Shown here: positions 1-8,901 of the stretch, in pieces
Layout of the letters: the number at the start of each line of letters is the position of its first letter
Position numbering within the stretch: the stretch's first letter is position 1
Source of the DNA: Methanoregula sp.
GTDB taxonomy: Archaea > Halobacteriota > Methanomicrobia > Methanomicrobiales > Methanospirillaceae
Direction of reading: 5' to 3'
DNA: 39,821 nucleotides
NCBI GenBank assembly: GCA_030694985.1
Contig: JAUYTV010000004.1
Location: 1 to 39,821 of the forward strand
Program-made: the position numbers and the translations under genes
The notes under the pieces: model-generated
What the model was told of the DNA's origin: nothing
Databases searched by the model: none
Seen by the model: the letters and a program-made list of their open reading frames with translations, nothing else

Positions 1-127
1 TACGTCTCTCAAATCGGGTTATAAAGTCTCACTGAGCGCCAGCAATAATGAGTGGGATGTACATGTGCCACTCGAACCAAAACAGAACGATATTCTCAAA
101 GCGATTGGCGTAGTGTATAAAAAGTAG
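1..127 (+). CDS. C-terminal end of an unknown protein (partial)
   Basis: An open frame enters from the left edge and stops at TAG 125-127, giving 41 residues that end in IGVVYKK. There is no recognisable domain in what remains. It is followed by an AT-rich gap and a new gene on the same strand. The function cannot be judged from this tail. That it is a real gene end is inferred from the clean open frame to the edge and the spacing to the next gene. Confidence 0.5.
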   Translation, partial: TSLKSGYKVSLSASNNEWDVHVPLEPKQNDILKAIGVVYKK

Positions 128-193
128 GGAAAACTTAAGTAATTATAATAAGAGGACGGCAATAAATAATAAAATAACATTTTTAGGTTTTTT

Positions 194-580
194 ATGACCA
201 GCAAGGGAAAAGTGCTTCTGATGGATGATGAGCAGATCATCCTCGATGTCACATTAGAAGTTCTTAAGTTCCTTGGCTATGGTGTGATGTTTGCCCGTGA
301 AGGTGCAGCAGCAATTGAGATCTATAAAAATGAGAAGACTGCCGGAGTCCCCTTTGATCTGGTCATACTCGATCTTTCTGTGCCTGAGGGGATGGGGGGA
401 AAAGAGGCAATCGGGCTTTTAAAAGCGTTTGATCCTGATGTAAAAGCGGTGATATCTACGGGTTTTTCAAATGATCCCGTTGTGCTGGATTTTGCCAGCT
501 ATGGTTTTTCCGGCAAACTCACAAAACCCTACAAGATCAATGACTTAAAAACAGTCCTTGAGCAGTTGATCAGAAAATAA
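194..580 (+). CDS. stand-alone response regulator receiver protein (CheY-like)
   Basis: This 128-residue protein consists only of a phosphoreceiver domain. The acidic pair D11-D12 follows the first strand, the predicted phosphoacceptor is D60 (VILDLSVPEG), the switch Ser/Thr lies at 88-89 (ISTG) and the conserved lysine is K111 (LTKPY). There is no DNA-binding or enzymatic output domain, so it should act by protein contact or as a phosphate relay. No histidine kinase or che gene lies beside it; its partner must be elsewhere or in the gene cut by the left edge. An AT-rich TATA-like stretch (aattataata) lies about 50 bases upstream. The Shine-Dalgarno signal is weak. The family call is secure and the pathway is unknown. 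Confidence 0.9.
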   Translation: MTSKGKVLLMDDEQIILDVTLEVLKFLGYGVMFAREGAAAIEIYKNEKTAGVPFDLVILDLSVPEGMGGKEAIGLLKAFDPDVKAVISTGFSNDPVVLDFASYGFSGKLTKPYKINDLKTVLEQLIRK

Positions 581-887
581 GGGTAATACAATATTTCAGA
601 TGTTTTACTGCTTTTTTACGGATTTTTTCCATTGAATATTTTTGCCGCTCTTCTGAAGTAATCGTCATTGTGCCGCCTCAATTTTGTTTGGTGTATTATT
701 ACCCTCACAACAACGGTGTTGCCGATTAGATTTGGCGCATCCCTGTGGACATACAAGCTGGAATCTTTTTTTAAGACTGCACAGATGCGGGTTTGGTTAC
801 TTTAACATTTTATCTGGAAAGATCCTGTTACAGATGCCAAATTATTTAGCCGCTCTGGCAGCATCAGAACATAAAGAGGATTTTAAA
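581..887. other. intergenic region before korA
   Basis: About 307 bases separate the receiver gene from korA. The frame of korA stays open through much of this stretch, but the residues upstream of the chosen start do not resemble the family and there is no ribosome site for an earlier start. The region is AT-rich near 590-670 and presumably holds a terminator for the first gene and the korAB promoter. I could not fix a convincing TATA box. Confidence 0.4.
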
Positions 888-2540
888 ATGAACGAGGTAT
901 CAGTTCTGATTGGGGGAAAGGCAGGAGATGGTATCAACAGTGCAGGGGCAATGGTAGCACAGTTGTTAAACCATCTTGGCTACCGCATCTATCTCTATTT
1001 CGATTATCCGTCCCTGATCCGGGGCGGTCACAATTTTGCTATAATACGGGGTTCAGAACAGGACGTTGGAGCCTGTCGCAACCATGTTGATTTTATACTG
1101 GCGCTCAATGAGGACACAATTGAGCGGCACAAAGAAAAATGCATTCAAAAAACCGTGATCATCTCGAATAAGGATCTGGTAAAGAATGGCGCTTATGGTA
1201 TTCCTATAAAGGCCATCCTTGCAAAACAAAACGCACCCGTCATTATGGGCAATTCAGCACTCCTCGGGGGATTTGCAAAAGCTGCCGGGATCGAGTGGGA
1301 GGTAGTTGAAGCGGTTTTCCGCAGGCATATCCCCAAAGATGCAGATCTAAACCTTGCCGTGGCAAAAAACGCGTTTGATCTCTTCGATCCTGTGCAGCCC
1401 ATAAACAAATGTGAGAACGGGTCGCAGTCCCTGATATCAGGAAATGAAGCGATCGGTTTGGGATTGATCCGAAGCGGGCTTAATGCCTATGTCTCGTATC
1501 CCATGACCCCCTCTTCAGGGGTTCTCCATTTTCTTGCAGAGCAAAAAGAGCGGTTTGGCATAACCGTTGTGCACCCGGAAAATGAGATTGCGGTGATCTT
1601 AATGGGGCTAGGGTTTGCCTATGCCGGAAAAAAATCTGCCATCGGCACTTCCGGTGGAGGATTCTGCCTGATGACAGAAGGGCTTTCGCTTGCAGGTATG
1701 GCAGAAATTCCTATTGTGATCATAGTCTCCCAGCGAACCGGCCCCTCAACCGGACTCCCAACCTATACCGGGCAATCCGATCTCAAGTTTGTTCTCCATG
1801 CCGGGCAGGGAGAGTTCCCCCGTATGATTGTTGCCCCCGGGGATGCACAGGAAGCCCTGTACTGGTCAGAACGAGCAATGGATATTGCATGGGAATGCCA
1901 GTGCCCGGTGTTCATACTTGCCGACAAGACGCTCTCTGAAGGTATCTACAGCCTTGATCCAGAAAAAGTCCGGAATAATCCCAAAGCAGTGCCGCTCCTG
2001 TGGGATGGCAGGATTCCCTATCGCCGTTATAATAATACAGCATCCGGCGTCTCACCAATGGCGTTTCCCGGAGCAAAAGATGCGGTGGTAAAGGTGAACA
2101 GCTACATGCATGACGAAGCGGGAATCACGGTAGAAGATGCAGAGATCTCAAATGAGATGACAAAAAAGCGTTTGAAAAAATGGGAGACGGTAATTGATGT
2201 GATGCAGGGCTATTCCCTGGTGACCCAATCGGGTAAACCCGATGCATCCACCGCTCTGCTCTGCTGGGGATCGACTAATGGGGTCTGCAAAGAGGCAGCA
2301 ACTGAACTGGGCCTCAGGGTCGTACGCCCCATCGTGCTCGCCCCGTTCCCGGTCGGGCAGATAAAAAAATCGCTTGTGGGAGTAAAACGGTTAATCGCTG
2401 TTGAGGAGAATCTGACTGCCCAGATGGCTGCAATTGCAGAGCGTCACGGGATAATTATTCATGAGAAGATCCTGCGGTATGATGGCAGGCCGTTTACTGT
2501 TGAAGAACTTGTCTCAAGGGTAAAGGAGGCGGGTATCTGA
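888..2540 (+). CDS. korA: 2-oxoacid:ferredoxin oxidoreductase, fused gamma-alpha subunit
   Basis: The 550-residue protein carries an N-terminal gamma domain (GGKAGDGINSAG near residue 10) followed by the alpha pyrimidine-binding domain with the motif YPMTPSS (close to the YPITPSS of KorA-type enzymes) and GTSGGGFCLMTEG. With the beta subunit it would oxidatively decarboxylate a 2-oxoacid, probably 2-oxoglutarate, to the acyl-CoA with reduction of ferredoxin, or run reductively for biosynthesis. ATG 888 is chosen because AAAGAGGA lies just upstream and the protein starts directly at the gamma domain. A longer open frame from 684 is rejected. Its stop overlaps the korB start (ATGA). No delta ferredoxin subunit is encoded nearby. 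Substrate assignment is by family only. Confidence 0.88.
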   Translation: MNEVSVLIGGKAGDGINSAGAMVAQLLNHLGYRIYLYFDYPSLIRGGHNFAIIRGSEQDVGACRNHVDFILALNEDTIERHKEKCIQKTVIISNKDLVKNGAYGIPIKAILAKQNAPVIMGNSALLGGFAKAAGIEWEVVEAVFRRHIPKDADLNLAVAKNAFDLFDPVQPINKCENGSQSLISGNEAIGLGLIRSGLNAYVSYPMTPSSGVLHFLAEQKERFGITVVHPENEIAVILMGLGFAYAGKKSAIGTSGGGFCLMTEGLSLAGMAEIPIVIIVSQRTGPSTGLPTYTGQSDLKFVLHAGQGEFPRMIVAPGDAQEALYWSERAMDIAWECQCPVFILADKTLSEGIYSLDPEKVRNNPKAVPLLWDGRIPYRRYNNTASGVSPMAFPGAKDAVVKVNSYMHDEAGITVEDAEISNEMTKKRLKKWETVIDVMQGYSLVTQSGKPDASTALLCWGSTNGVCKEAATELGLRVVRPIVLAPFPVGQIKKSLVGVKRLIAVEENLTAQMAAIAERHGIIIHEKILRYDGRPFTVEELVSRVKEAGI

Positions 2541-3388
2541 TGACGCGTTCACTCATCACCGGTGCACAGAATACGTGGTGCCCCGGCTGCGGGAACTTTG
2601 CCATCCAGCACATGTTAAAAAACCTGTTATCCGACCATGAGAAGGGGGGGAAGTCTCTCGATGATGTAGTACTTGTCTCTGGAATCGGCTGTCATGCAAA
2701 GATCGCTGATTACCTCAATATCAACAGTTTCTACTCGCTTCATGGGAGGGCAATTCCCGTTGCAACCGGTATAAAACTTGCCAATCCGGCACTGACTGTG
2801 ATCTGCTGTGTGGGAGACGGGGATGCGTATGCTGAGGGACTTGATCACCTGATCTTTGCAGCAAAGCGCAATATCGATATCACGGTGATAGTGCACAACA
2901 ACCGTGTCTATGGGCTCACTACAGGACAGTATACTCCTACATCCCCCCTTGGATTTAAAGGTAGATCAACTCCTGCAGGAACCACTGAATATCCCCTCAA
3001 TCCGGTTGAACTTATGCTTGCGAGCGGAGCCGGGTTCATCGCCCGGGGATATACCCGGAAGATGGAGCAGTTAAAGGAACTGATTCGTTCGGGTATCGCA
3101 CACAAGGGATTTGCGTTCATTGATGTGCTCCAGATCTGTGCCTCGTTCTTTCCTGCCACCGATTACTATGATTCCCATGTGTACGAATTGCCGCTAACGG
3201 GCAGTGGGGATTTTGAATCTGCATGCACACTCGCCCGTGAATGGGACTACAACAGTGACGCACGGATAGCGCTTGGCACATTTTTTACCCGAAAGTCTCC
3301 CACGTTTGATGAGCGGATGATTCCGGTTTTTGTTGGAAAAGAAGAACGTGAGCGTGCGATACGGGAGTTTCTTGATGCCCGGATGTGA
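2540..3388 (+). CDS. korB: 2-oxoacid:ferredoxin oxidoreductase, beta subunit (TPP-binding)
   Basis: This 282-residue protein is the thiamine diphosphate subunit. CPGCGNF near residue 15 and a further cysteine (SGIGCHAK) supply likely ligands of the iron-sulfur cluster. GDGDAYAEG followed by HNNRVYGLTTGQ is the metal/TPP-binding signature with the usual TGQ-SPTS type follow-up (TGQYTPTSP). The start overlaps the korA stop by four bases, so the two are translationally coupled. Length is normal for the family. The pair has the simple two-gene layout with fused gamma-alpha chain, not the four-subunit korABCD layout described in many methanogens. Confidence 0.9.
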   Translation: MTRSLITGAQNTWCPGCGNFAIQHMLKNLLSDHEKGGKSLDDVVLVSGIGCHAKIADYLNINSFYSLHGRAIPVATGIKLANPALTVICCVGDGDAYAEGLDHLIFAAKRNIDITVIVHNNRVYGLTTGQYTPTSPLGFKGRSTPAGTTEYPLNPVELMLASGAGFIARGYTRKMEQLKELIRSGIAHKGFAFIDVLQICASFFPATDYYDSHVYELPLTGSGDFESACTLAREWDYNSDARIALGTFFTRKSPTFDERMIPVFVGKEERERAIREFLDARM

Positions 3389-3492
3389 TCGTTGTCCCAT
3401 GATACCTGCAAGAAATCAGCTGCATTTGGATGGTGAAAAAACCGGAATGTACATGTGAATATTGATCCAATTATTGAAGGGGAGCATAACAA

Positions 3493-4326
3493 ATGAGCGA
3501 GGAACAACCACCAGTACCTGTAATCATCAGACCTTCAGAGAATCCTGCATCGCGTTCAGGTCTGTTCCGCCTGCTGGTGATCCCCTTTGCCATCTATTGC
3601 CTCTGGATGATCCTGACTGCTCTGTTTGAAGGAGATCACCGGTTGTTCCTGAATGCGGATCCCAGTGGTATCATTGTTTACACGGTTTTTGCGTGCATAA
3701 TTACGGGAATGATTTTACCGGTTTACTGTATACGTGAATCGTTTATCACCGGTGCGGTGAACATGTTCCAGATCGGGTTTTGGCCTGTGCGCAGAACGTT
3801 TTACGCATGCTTCCTGACAACCTTTTTCGGGTACATGGCGATGGTGCTCTTTTCACCGTTTGGGACGGATCAGTCCGCATTCGGATATGCCTTTTTGCTC
3901 CTGCTGCCAACTGCAATCGCATCGGTGATGGTCTGCTGGGTGCTTCTGGGGACTCATGTGCAGGCATTGGTGCGGGGTGGTGGGACGGTTCTTTCGATTG
4001 CTGCCGGCAGCCTGATCACCGCATGGCTATTCTGCCTCACCTCTTTTGTACACAGCCCGCCTGTTCACCTGCAACCCGCGCTGGTGGGGTTTCTGGTGCT
4101 CGGGCTGGCAGCTGCCGTCTTCTTCTTTGCAGTCCGGGACATCTATGCCGCCAGTATCTTTGTTACGTTCGGGCTGACTTTTGTCATGGCAGACCGTATC
4201 GGAGTATCAGGCACGCAGGCAGCAATGCCCGCAGTGTATGGTTCAGCACTCCTTGTGTTCTTCATACTCATAGGGATACACTTGTATTTTGTCCGGAATT
4301 TCAAAACCGTTAAGTCACCGGTATGA
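3493..4326 (+). CDS. multi-pass membrane protein of unknown function
   Basis: The 277-residue protein has a short Pro-rich cytoplasmic start and then roughly eight hydrophobic segments, for example around residues 25-45, 55-75, 100-120, 130-155, 165-185, 195-215, 215-235 and 245-268. No catalytic motif or known transporter signature was recognised. The start ATG 3493 is supported by AAGGGGAG about ten bases upstream. The gene lies about 100 bases after korB on the same strand, and its end is about 70 bases before the lipoprotein gene. No function is proposed. Confidence 0.75.
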   Translation: MSEEQPPVPVIIRPSENPASRSGLFRLLVIPFAIYCLWMILTALFEGDHRLFLNADPSGIIVYTVFACIITGMILPVYCIRESFITGAVNMFQIGFWPVRRTFYACFLTTFFGYMAMVLFSPFGTDQSAFGYAFLLLLPTAIASVMVCWVLLGTHVQALVRGGGTVLSIAAGSLITAWLFCLTSFVHSPPVHLQPALVGFLVLGLAAAVFFFAVRDIYAASIFVTFGLTFVMADRIGVSGTQAAMPAVYGSALLVFFILIGIHLYFVRNFKTVKSPV

Positions 4327-4393
4327 TTATGCACCGTTAAGCCGGAATCCGGATAATAAATCTTATACGCATATCCACCTAAAAGTTACCAGT

Positions 4394-5395
4394 ATGGAAA
4401 ACAAAGTCAGGAACGGACTTTTAATCTGCGCACTTCTGGTTTTTGCGGTACTGATTGCCGGGTGCTCGGATCAGTCATCTGCCGGTACAACTACAACGGT
4501 GCCAACAACTGCACCATCAGCAGCAAAGTATTCGGCTGGAGATATCATAGCAAAATCCGCGTCATCAACGGACCAGATGTTATATGTCATCACCCAGTAT
4601 GATGCGAATAGTGGTATGTACACCCGTGCCTGGATCTACAAAAATGCGGACGGCTCATGGGGACACTTCATTGATAGCAAGACCGAAAAAGTTGAAAGAA
4701 CCCTTGTCGAGAAAGTCTATCCTGTGGCAATCCGTCGTGTGACCCTTTCATCTATACCGATTGTTACACCCACCATCCCTCCGATTGTGGTCACAACCTT
4801 ATCCGGCAGTGTTCCCACCGTGACCGGTATATCTCCTGCGAGCGGCGCAAAGGATGCAACTCTTGGTGTAACAATCACCGGTACGAATTTTGAGAGTGGT
4901 GCAACGGCAAAGTTAATGCGGGCAGGATCCCCGTCACTTATGGCAACGGGTGTATCCGTTGCTTCTGCAACTTCAATTGGATGTACCTTCAATCTCTTCG
5001 GTGGGGAGATGGGCAGCTGGAATGTCGTGGTTACCAATCCCGGTGGGCAGTCAGATACCCTGATGGGTGCATTTTCAGTTGGTCAGGCACCCCCTATTGT
5101 CCAGAGTTTTTCCCCAACTACGGCTGGACTGAATTCCACCCAGCTTGCAGTTGTTATCAATGGCCAGAATTTCAAGGAGGGTGTTAAAGTAACCTTTGTT
5201 CAGGGAGCAACTGAACTTGTCTGTATCAATCCGGCATCTCTTGATACTAAAAAGATCTCCTGCATTATTGATCTTAGGGTCTCTAACGGTGGCAAATTAG
5301 GTGACTGGGATGTGAAGGTGCTAAACATTGATGGACAGCAGACAGGTACGGCAACGGGAAAATTCAAGATTGATAATTCAACGCCGATTGCCTGA
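4394..5395 (+). CDS. predicted lipoprotein with two IPT/TIG-like domains
   Basis: The 333-residue protein starts MENKVRNGLL and has a hydrophobic stretch ending in the lipobox-like LIAGC, so Cys is the probable lipid attachment site. A Thr-rich linker follows. Two immunoglobulin-like TIG/IPT repeats are visible, opening with PTVTGISPASG and PIVQSFSPTTAG, each followed by the TITGTNFESG / VINGQNFKEG pattern. These folds usually sit on the outer cell surface and bind proteins or sugars. ATG 4394 is preferred over an upstream in-frame start because it begins directly at the signal peptide. The partner is unknown. Confidence 0.82.
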   Translation: MENKVRNGLLICALLVFAVLIAGCSDQSSAGTTTTVPTTAPSAAKYSAGDIIAKSASSTDQMLYVITQYDANSGMYTRAWIYKNADGSWGHFIDSKTEKVERTLVEKVYPVAIRRVTLSSIPIVTPTIPPIVVTTLSGSVPTVTGISPASGAKDATLGVTITGTNFESGATAKLMRAGSPSLMATGVSVASATSIGCTFNLFGGEMGSWNVVVTNPGGQSDTLMGAFSVGQAPPIVQSFSPTTAGLNSTQLAVVINGQNFKEGVKVTFVQGATELVCINPASLDTKKISCIIDLRVSNGGKLGDWDVKVLNIDGQQTGTATGKFKIDNSTPIA

Positions 5396-5612
5396 TCTCA
5401 AATCTTTATTTTTTCGTTTTCTTCGGACTTTTTAAAAAAATATGGATTCATACCCAATATTTTTTTATGGCATGATTCATTGCACAATTTCAGATTTCTC
5501 ACTTCATACCACACAATATTGACATACCTGTTCAGTAAAAACAGTGTACAGCCCCCGCATAACCAATACCTTCTTTTTGTTGCAGGGTGACGAGAACAAT
5601 ACCGGAGTTTTC

Positions 5613-6878
5613 ATGCCCATACAGCAGATCCATGTGGAAAATTTCAAGAGTTTTTTAACACTCGATATAGAGCTGTCCCGCTTCAATGTGGTCATAGGAT
5701 CGAATGCCGCGGGAAAATCCAATTTTATCAGTATTTTCAAATTCCTGCGGGATATTGCACGTCACGGTCTGGCAGATGCGATCGCCATGCAGGGAGGGTC
5801 TGGGTATATCCTGAATGCGAAGATCGGAAATAAACGAGATCTGGTCATGCGGGTTTCCTATACCCCTGACCAGAAACTGGATATCATCGATCAGAAGAGC
5901 GGTGAGCATGCACTTCTGGGACTCCAGTTGTGCGAATCCTCCTACGAGTTTGCGATACGGTTCGATGCTTCCGGGGATGGATTTGCGATTATAAAAGACC
6001 GGCTCGTGATCGGATGCGAGGTCTCTTCGTGCGAACGAAATGGAACGAATTTTACGAAAAAAAACACCCTGGGACGTGGTGAGATACAGGTGATTAATGA
6101 GAAGGGCGATGTGAAGTTTGCAGTACACCTCCCAGATGGATGCACCCTGTCCCAAAACGATATCATCCCGCTCTTTTTCCGCGGGTCACATCTCAGGAAA
6201 CATACACTTCTCCTTGAGAGTTCGTACGCTTATCCGTTGCCGCACGTGGAGAAATTCTTTGACCGTATAGCGGTGTACGATATCGATCCAAAACTTTCAA
6301 AACGAGGAGCGTTAATAACCGGAAAACGGGCACTTGAGGAGGATGCAGGCAATCTTGCCGTTGTGGTAAAATCCATTATTGAAGATCCCAAAAAGAAACG
6401 GAAATTCTCAAACCTGCTCCATGACACATTGCCTTTTATCGAGGATTTCTCCGTGCAGAAGTTTATGGATGTCTCTCTTGTCCTCATGCTCCGGGAACGA
6501 TATGCAAAAAGCCTTGATCTTCCTGCCTCTTCCCTGTCAGATGGCACTATCACCATCTTTGCCCTGATAATCGCCCTCTATTTCGAGGACAAACCGTTCA
6601 TTATTATTGAAGAACCCGTCAGCCATATCCACCCGTTCTTAGTAGCCCGTGTCATGGCAATGATGAAGGAGGCGTCAGAAAAAAAGCAGCTGATGATCAC
6701 CACCCACAGCACCGAAGTTGTAAAACATGTCTGTATTGAAGATATCCTGCTCATCTCGCGGGACAGCGAGGGGTTCTCCGTCATCTCGCGCCCTGCGGAT
6801 AAAGAAGAGGTTAAGACGTTTCTAAAAAACGAGATAGGGATTGAAGAGCTCTTTGTCCAGAACCTGCTGGGATTGTGA
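5613..6878 (+). CDS. SMC/OLD-like AAA ATPase, possible defence ATPase
   Basis: The 421-residue protein has an ABC/SMC-type ATPase fold without an obvious long coiled coil. It starts with QIHVENFKSF, typical of RecF/OLD-like ATPases. Walker A is GSNAAGKS (29-36), an ABC-signature-like LSDGT lies near 310, Walker B is FIIIEEP near 330, and the H-loop is THS near 365. ATG 5613 is chosen because GGAG lies five bases before it and the protein then begins at the first strand. The next gene, two bases downstream, encodes a TOPRIM-like protein. That pairing resembles split OLD-type, RloAB and PARIS-type anti-phage modules, so a defence role is inferred, not shown. Confidence 0.85.
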   Translation: MPIQQIHVENFKSFLTLDIELSRFNVVIGSNAAGKSNFISIFKFLRDIARHGLADAIAMQGGSGYILNAKIGNKRDLVMRVSYTPDQKLDIIDQKSGEHALLGLQLCESSYEFAIRFDASGDGFAIIKDRLVIGCEVSSCERNGTNFTKKNTLGRGEIQVINEKGDVKFAVHLPDGCTLSQNDIIPLFFRGSHLRKHTLLLESSYAYPLPHVEKFFDRIAVYDIDPKLSKRGALITGKRALEEDAGNLAVVVKSIIEDPKKKRKFSNLLHDTLPFIEDFSVQKFMDVSLVLMLRERYAKSLDLPASSLSDGTITIFALIIALYFEDKPFIIIEEPVSHIHPFLVARVMAMMKEASEKKQLMITTHSTEVVKHVCIEDILLISRDSEGFSVISRPADKEEVKTFLKNEIGIEELFVQNLLGL

Positions 6879-6880
6879 GC

Positions 6881-7432
6881 ATGAAAAAACGGCTGTTTAT
6901 CCTGGTCGAAGGGCAAGATGATGTCAGGTTCTTTGGCCGCATCATAAAACCCCTGTTCGTTTCACGGTATGAATCCATTGAGATCATTGCCTATGCCAGT
7001 ATCAAGCGGGTGAAGGTGAACAACTTTTTAAAAAGTGTGCGGGAGATGAACAATGATTACATATTTGTTGCAGATATCGATTCCGAACGCTCAATACGGG
7101 ACAAAAAGCAGATTCTCTACTTTCACTTCAACAATATTTCCGGCCACCGTATTGTTATCGTAATCAAGGAAATTGAGAGCTGGTATTATGCCGGGTTATC
7201 TGCAACTGCCGCACTGGATCTGGGGGTAACGGATCTCTCCTGTACTGACGATCTCTTCAAGGAAGATTTCAACCAGCTCATGCCCCGAACCTTTGATTCA
7301 CGGATCGATTTCATGTTTGAGATTCTCAAATCTTTCTCGATTGAGACCGCTGTTTTAAAAAATCGTTCTTTTAAGTTCTTTGTTGAACATTACCGTATTG
7401 CAGACACTATTTCTGGTCATGCTCATCAATGA
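6881..7432 (+). CDS. small TOPRIM-like protein partnered with the ATPase
   Basis: The 183-residue protein begins MKKRLFILVEGQDD. E10 at the end of the first strand, D65 and D67 (FVADIDSE), and the later KEIESWYYAG match the layout of TOPRIM-like families such as DUF4276, RloB and DUF4435, in which the acidic residues bind metal for nucleic-acid cleavage. ATG 6881 follows the ATPase stop by two bases; a GTG at 6875 overlapping the stop is an alternative. The two genes are clearly one transcription unit. Nuclease activity is inferred from the family. The exact family is uncertain because assignment rests on a few motifs. Confidence 0.75.
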   Translation: MKKRLFILVEGQDDVRFFGRIIKPLFVSRYESIEIIAYASIKRVKVNNFLKSVREMNNDYIFVADIDSERSIRDKKQILYFHFNNISGHRIVIVIKEIESWYYAGLSATAALDLGVTDLSCTDDLFKEDFNQLMPRTFDSRIDFMFEILKSFSIETAVLKNRSFKFFVEHYRIADTISGHAHQ

Positions 7433-7467
7433 TGCATGAAACCGGTAATCACTGATTTTGCACTATC

Positions 7468-7481
7468 GAAATGATTATTTC
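7468..7481. promoter_or_regulatory. GAAAT-gatt-ATTTC inverted repeat upstream of the oxygen-defence operon
   Basis: The sequence GAAAT (7468-7472), gatt, ATTTC (7477-7481) is a perfect five-base inverted repeat about 50 bases before the rubredoxin start, in the only gap upstream of the operon. It could be an operator for a redox-responsive regulator. Short palindromes arise by chance in AT-rich DNA, so confidence is low. Confidence 0.3.
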
Positions 7482-7531
7482 AAATCTCCGCACTATTAAC
7501 GTAACAATCGAACAATCGGAGGTTTTTAATC

Positions 7532-7696
7532 TTGACAGAAAAATACCAGTGCGCCATCTGCGGGCATGAATACAACCCTGAACAGGGAGAACCGCTGCAG
7601 AACATTCCCCCCGGCAGGGAATTTGCTGCCCTTGCAGAAGACTGGACATGTCCGGTCTGTGGGGGCGCAAAGAAATTTTTTAACCGGAGTATGTAG
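7532..7696 (+). CDS. rubredoxin (TTG start)
   Basis: The 54-residue protein has two CxxC knuckles: C7 and C10 (YQCAICGHEY) and C40 and C43 (WTCPVCGG), with the expected aromatic residues. It is a one-electron Fe(Cys)4 carrier. It starts with TTG, supported by GGAGG at 7518-7522, nine bases upstream; there is no ATG early in the frame, so it is easy to miss. Its stop overlaps the next start. Being first in an operon with a flavodiiron protein and superoxide reductase, it probably supplies electrons to one or both for O2 and superoxide reduction. Confidence 0.93.
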   Translation: MTEKYQCAICGHEYNPEQGEPLQNIPPGREFAALAEDWTCPVCGGAKKFFNRSM

Positions 7697-8889
7697 TGAG
7701 TCTTATGGTTTCACGGGAAATTACCAAGGGAATTTTCTGGGTCGGTGCGCTTGATTTTGATCGTCGTCTCTTCGATGCCCTGATCCCACTACCGGACGGT
7801 ACAAGCTACAATGCCTACTTAGTCAGGGGAAGTGAAAAGACCGCACTCATCGACACGGTTGACCCGGCAAAGGAGTTTGAGCTGGTATCAAACCTGCTCA
7901 AACTCGGCGTAGAACGGATCGATTACGTGGTTGTCAACCATGCAGAACAGGATCACTCCGGTTCACTGCCGATGATTTTGGAATTCTATCCGGATGCGAT
8001 GGTAGTGACCAATGAGAAGTGCAAAGAATTTCTTATTGCATTGCTCCAGCTCCCGGACAACCGGTTCAGGATCATTAAGGACAAAGAGACCCTGTCGCTT
8101 GGCGATCGGACTCTTGAATTCCATCTCACCCCCTGGACCCACTGGCCAGAGACACAAGTCACCTATCTCAAAGAAGACCAGATCCTCTTCTCCTGCGATC
8201 TCTTCGGGTTCCACATCGCCTCTTCTGACCTGTATGTGACCGATGATGCTTCGTGCTACCGTTCGGCAAAAAAGTATTATGCCGAGATTATGATGCCTTT
8301 TCGTACCAGTATCAAAGGGCACCTTGAGCGGGTAAAGACGCTTCCGCTAAAGATGATCGCTCCCAGCCACGGCCCGATCCACAAGCACCCGCAGTTCATT
8401 CTCGATGCTTATTCCGACTGGACCTCTGATACGGTGAAAAACGAAGTTGTGATCCCGTACGTGTCGATGCATGGCAGCACAGAGAAGATGGTCGCACACC
8501 TGACAAATGCCCTGATCGCCCGGGGGATCACGGTAAAACCATTCAACCTGATCGGAACGGACATCGGGGAGCTGGCGCTTGCACTGGTGGATACGGCAAC
8601 TGTAGTAATAGCAACACCGACCGTGCTCTTTGGACCCCACCCACAGGTAGTTTATGCCACTTACTTAGCCAACCTGCTCAAACCCAAAGCCCGGTTTGCA
8701 TCCGTTATCGGATCGTACGGCTGGGGTGGCAAAACTGCTGAGACGATTGTAAAGATGTTAGACCACGTCAAGGTAGAAGTCCTTGAGCCGGTTATGGTAA
8801 AAGGTCAGCCGGATGAGGCGACATTAAAGCAGCTCGACCGGCTTGCTGACGAAATCTTAAAGAAGCACCGCGAGATCATGATTGTGTAA
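7696..8889 (+). CDS. fprA: flavodiiron protein, F420H2 oxidase type
   Basis: The 397-residue protein has an N-terminal metallo-beta-lactamase-like diiron domain and a C-terminal flavodoxin domain (from about 250, FMN loop SMHGSTEK). Diiron ligands are H82-x-E84-x-D86-H87, H149, D168 and H225 (SHGPIH), at nearly the spacing known for the family. In methanogens such proteins reduce O2 to water with F420H2. GTG 7696 has GGAG six bases upstream and overlaps the rubredoxin stop; ATG 7705 is a possible alternative. It sits between rubredoxin and superoxide reductase, consistent with an oxygen-detoxification operon. A role as nitric oxide reductase cannot be excluded from sequence. Confidence 0.93.
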   Translation: MSLMVSREITKGIFWVGALDFDRRLFDALIPLPDGTSYNAYLVRGSEKTALIDTVDPAKEFELVSNLLKLGVERIDYVVVNHAEQDHSGSLPMILEFYPDAMVVTNEKCKEFLIALLQLPDNRFRIIKDKETLSLGDRTLEFHLTPWTHWPETQVTYLKEDQILFSCDLFGFHIASSDLYVTDDASCYRSAKKYYAEIMMPFRTSIKGHLERVKTLPLKMIAPSHGPIHKHPQFILDAYSDWTSDTVKNEVVIPYVSMHGSTEKMVAHLTNALIARGITVKPFNLIGTDIGELALALVDTATVVIATPTVLFGPHPQVVYATYLANLLKPKARFASVIGSYGWGGKTAETIVKMLDHVKVEVLEPVMVKGQPDEATLKQLDRLADEILKKHREIMIV

Positions 8890-8901
8890 GGAGAATGTTG
8901 T

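Noticed and set aside
684-887. N-terminal extension of korA by 68 residues
   Set aside because: The residues do not resemble KorA, no ribosome site precedes 684, and ATG 888 has AAAGAGGA and starts at the gamma domain.
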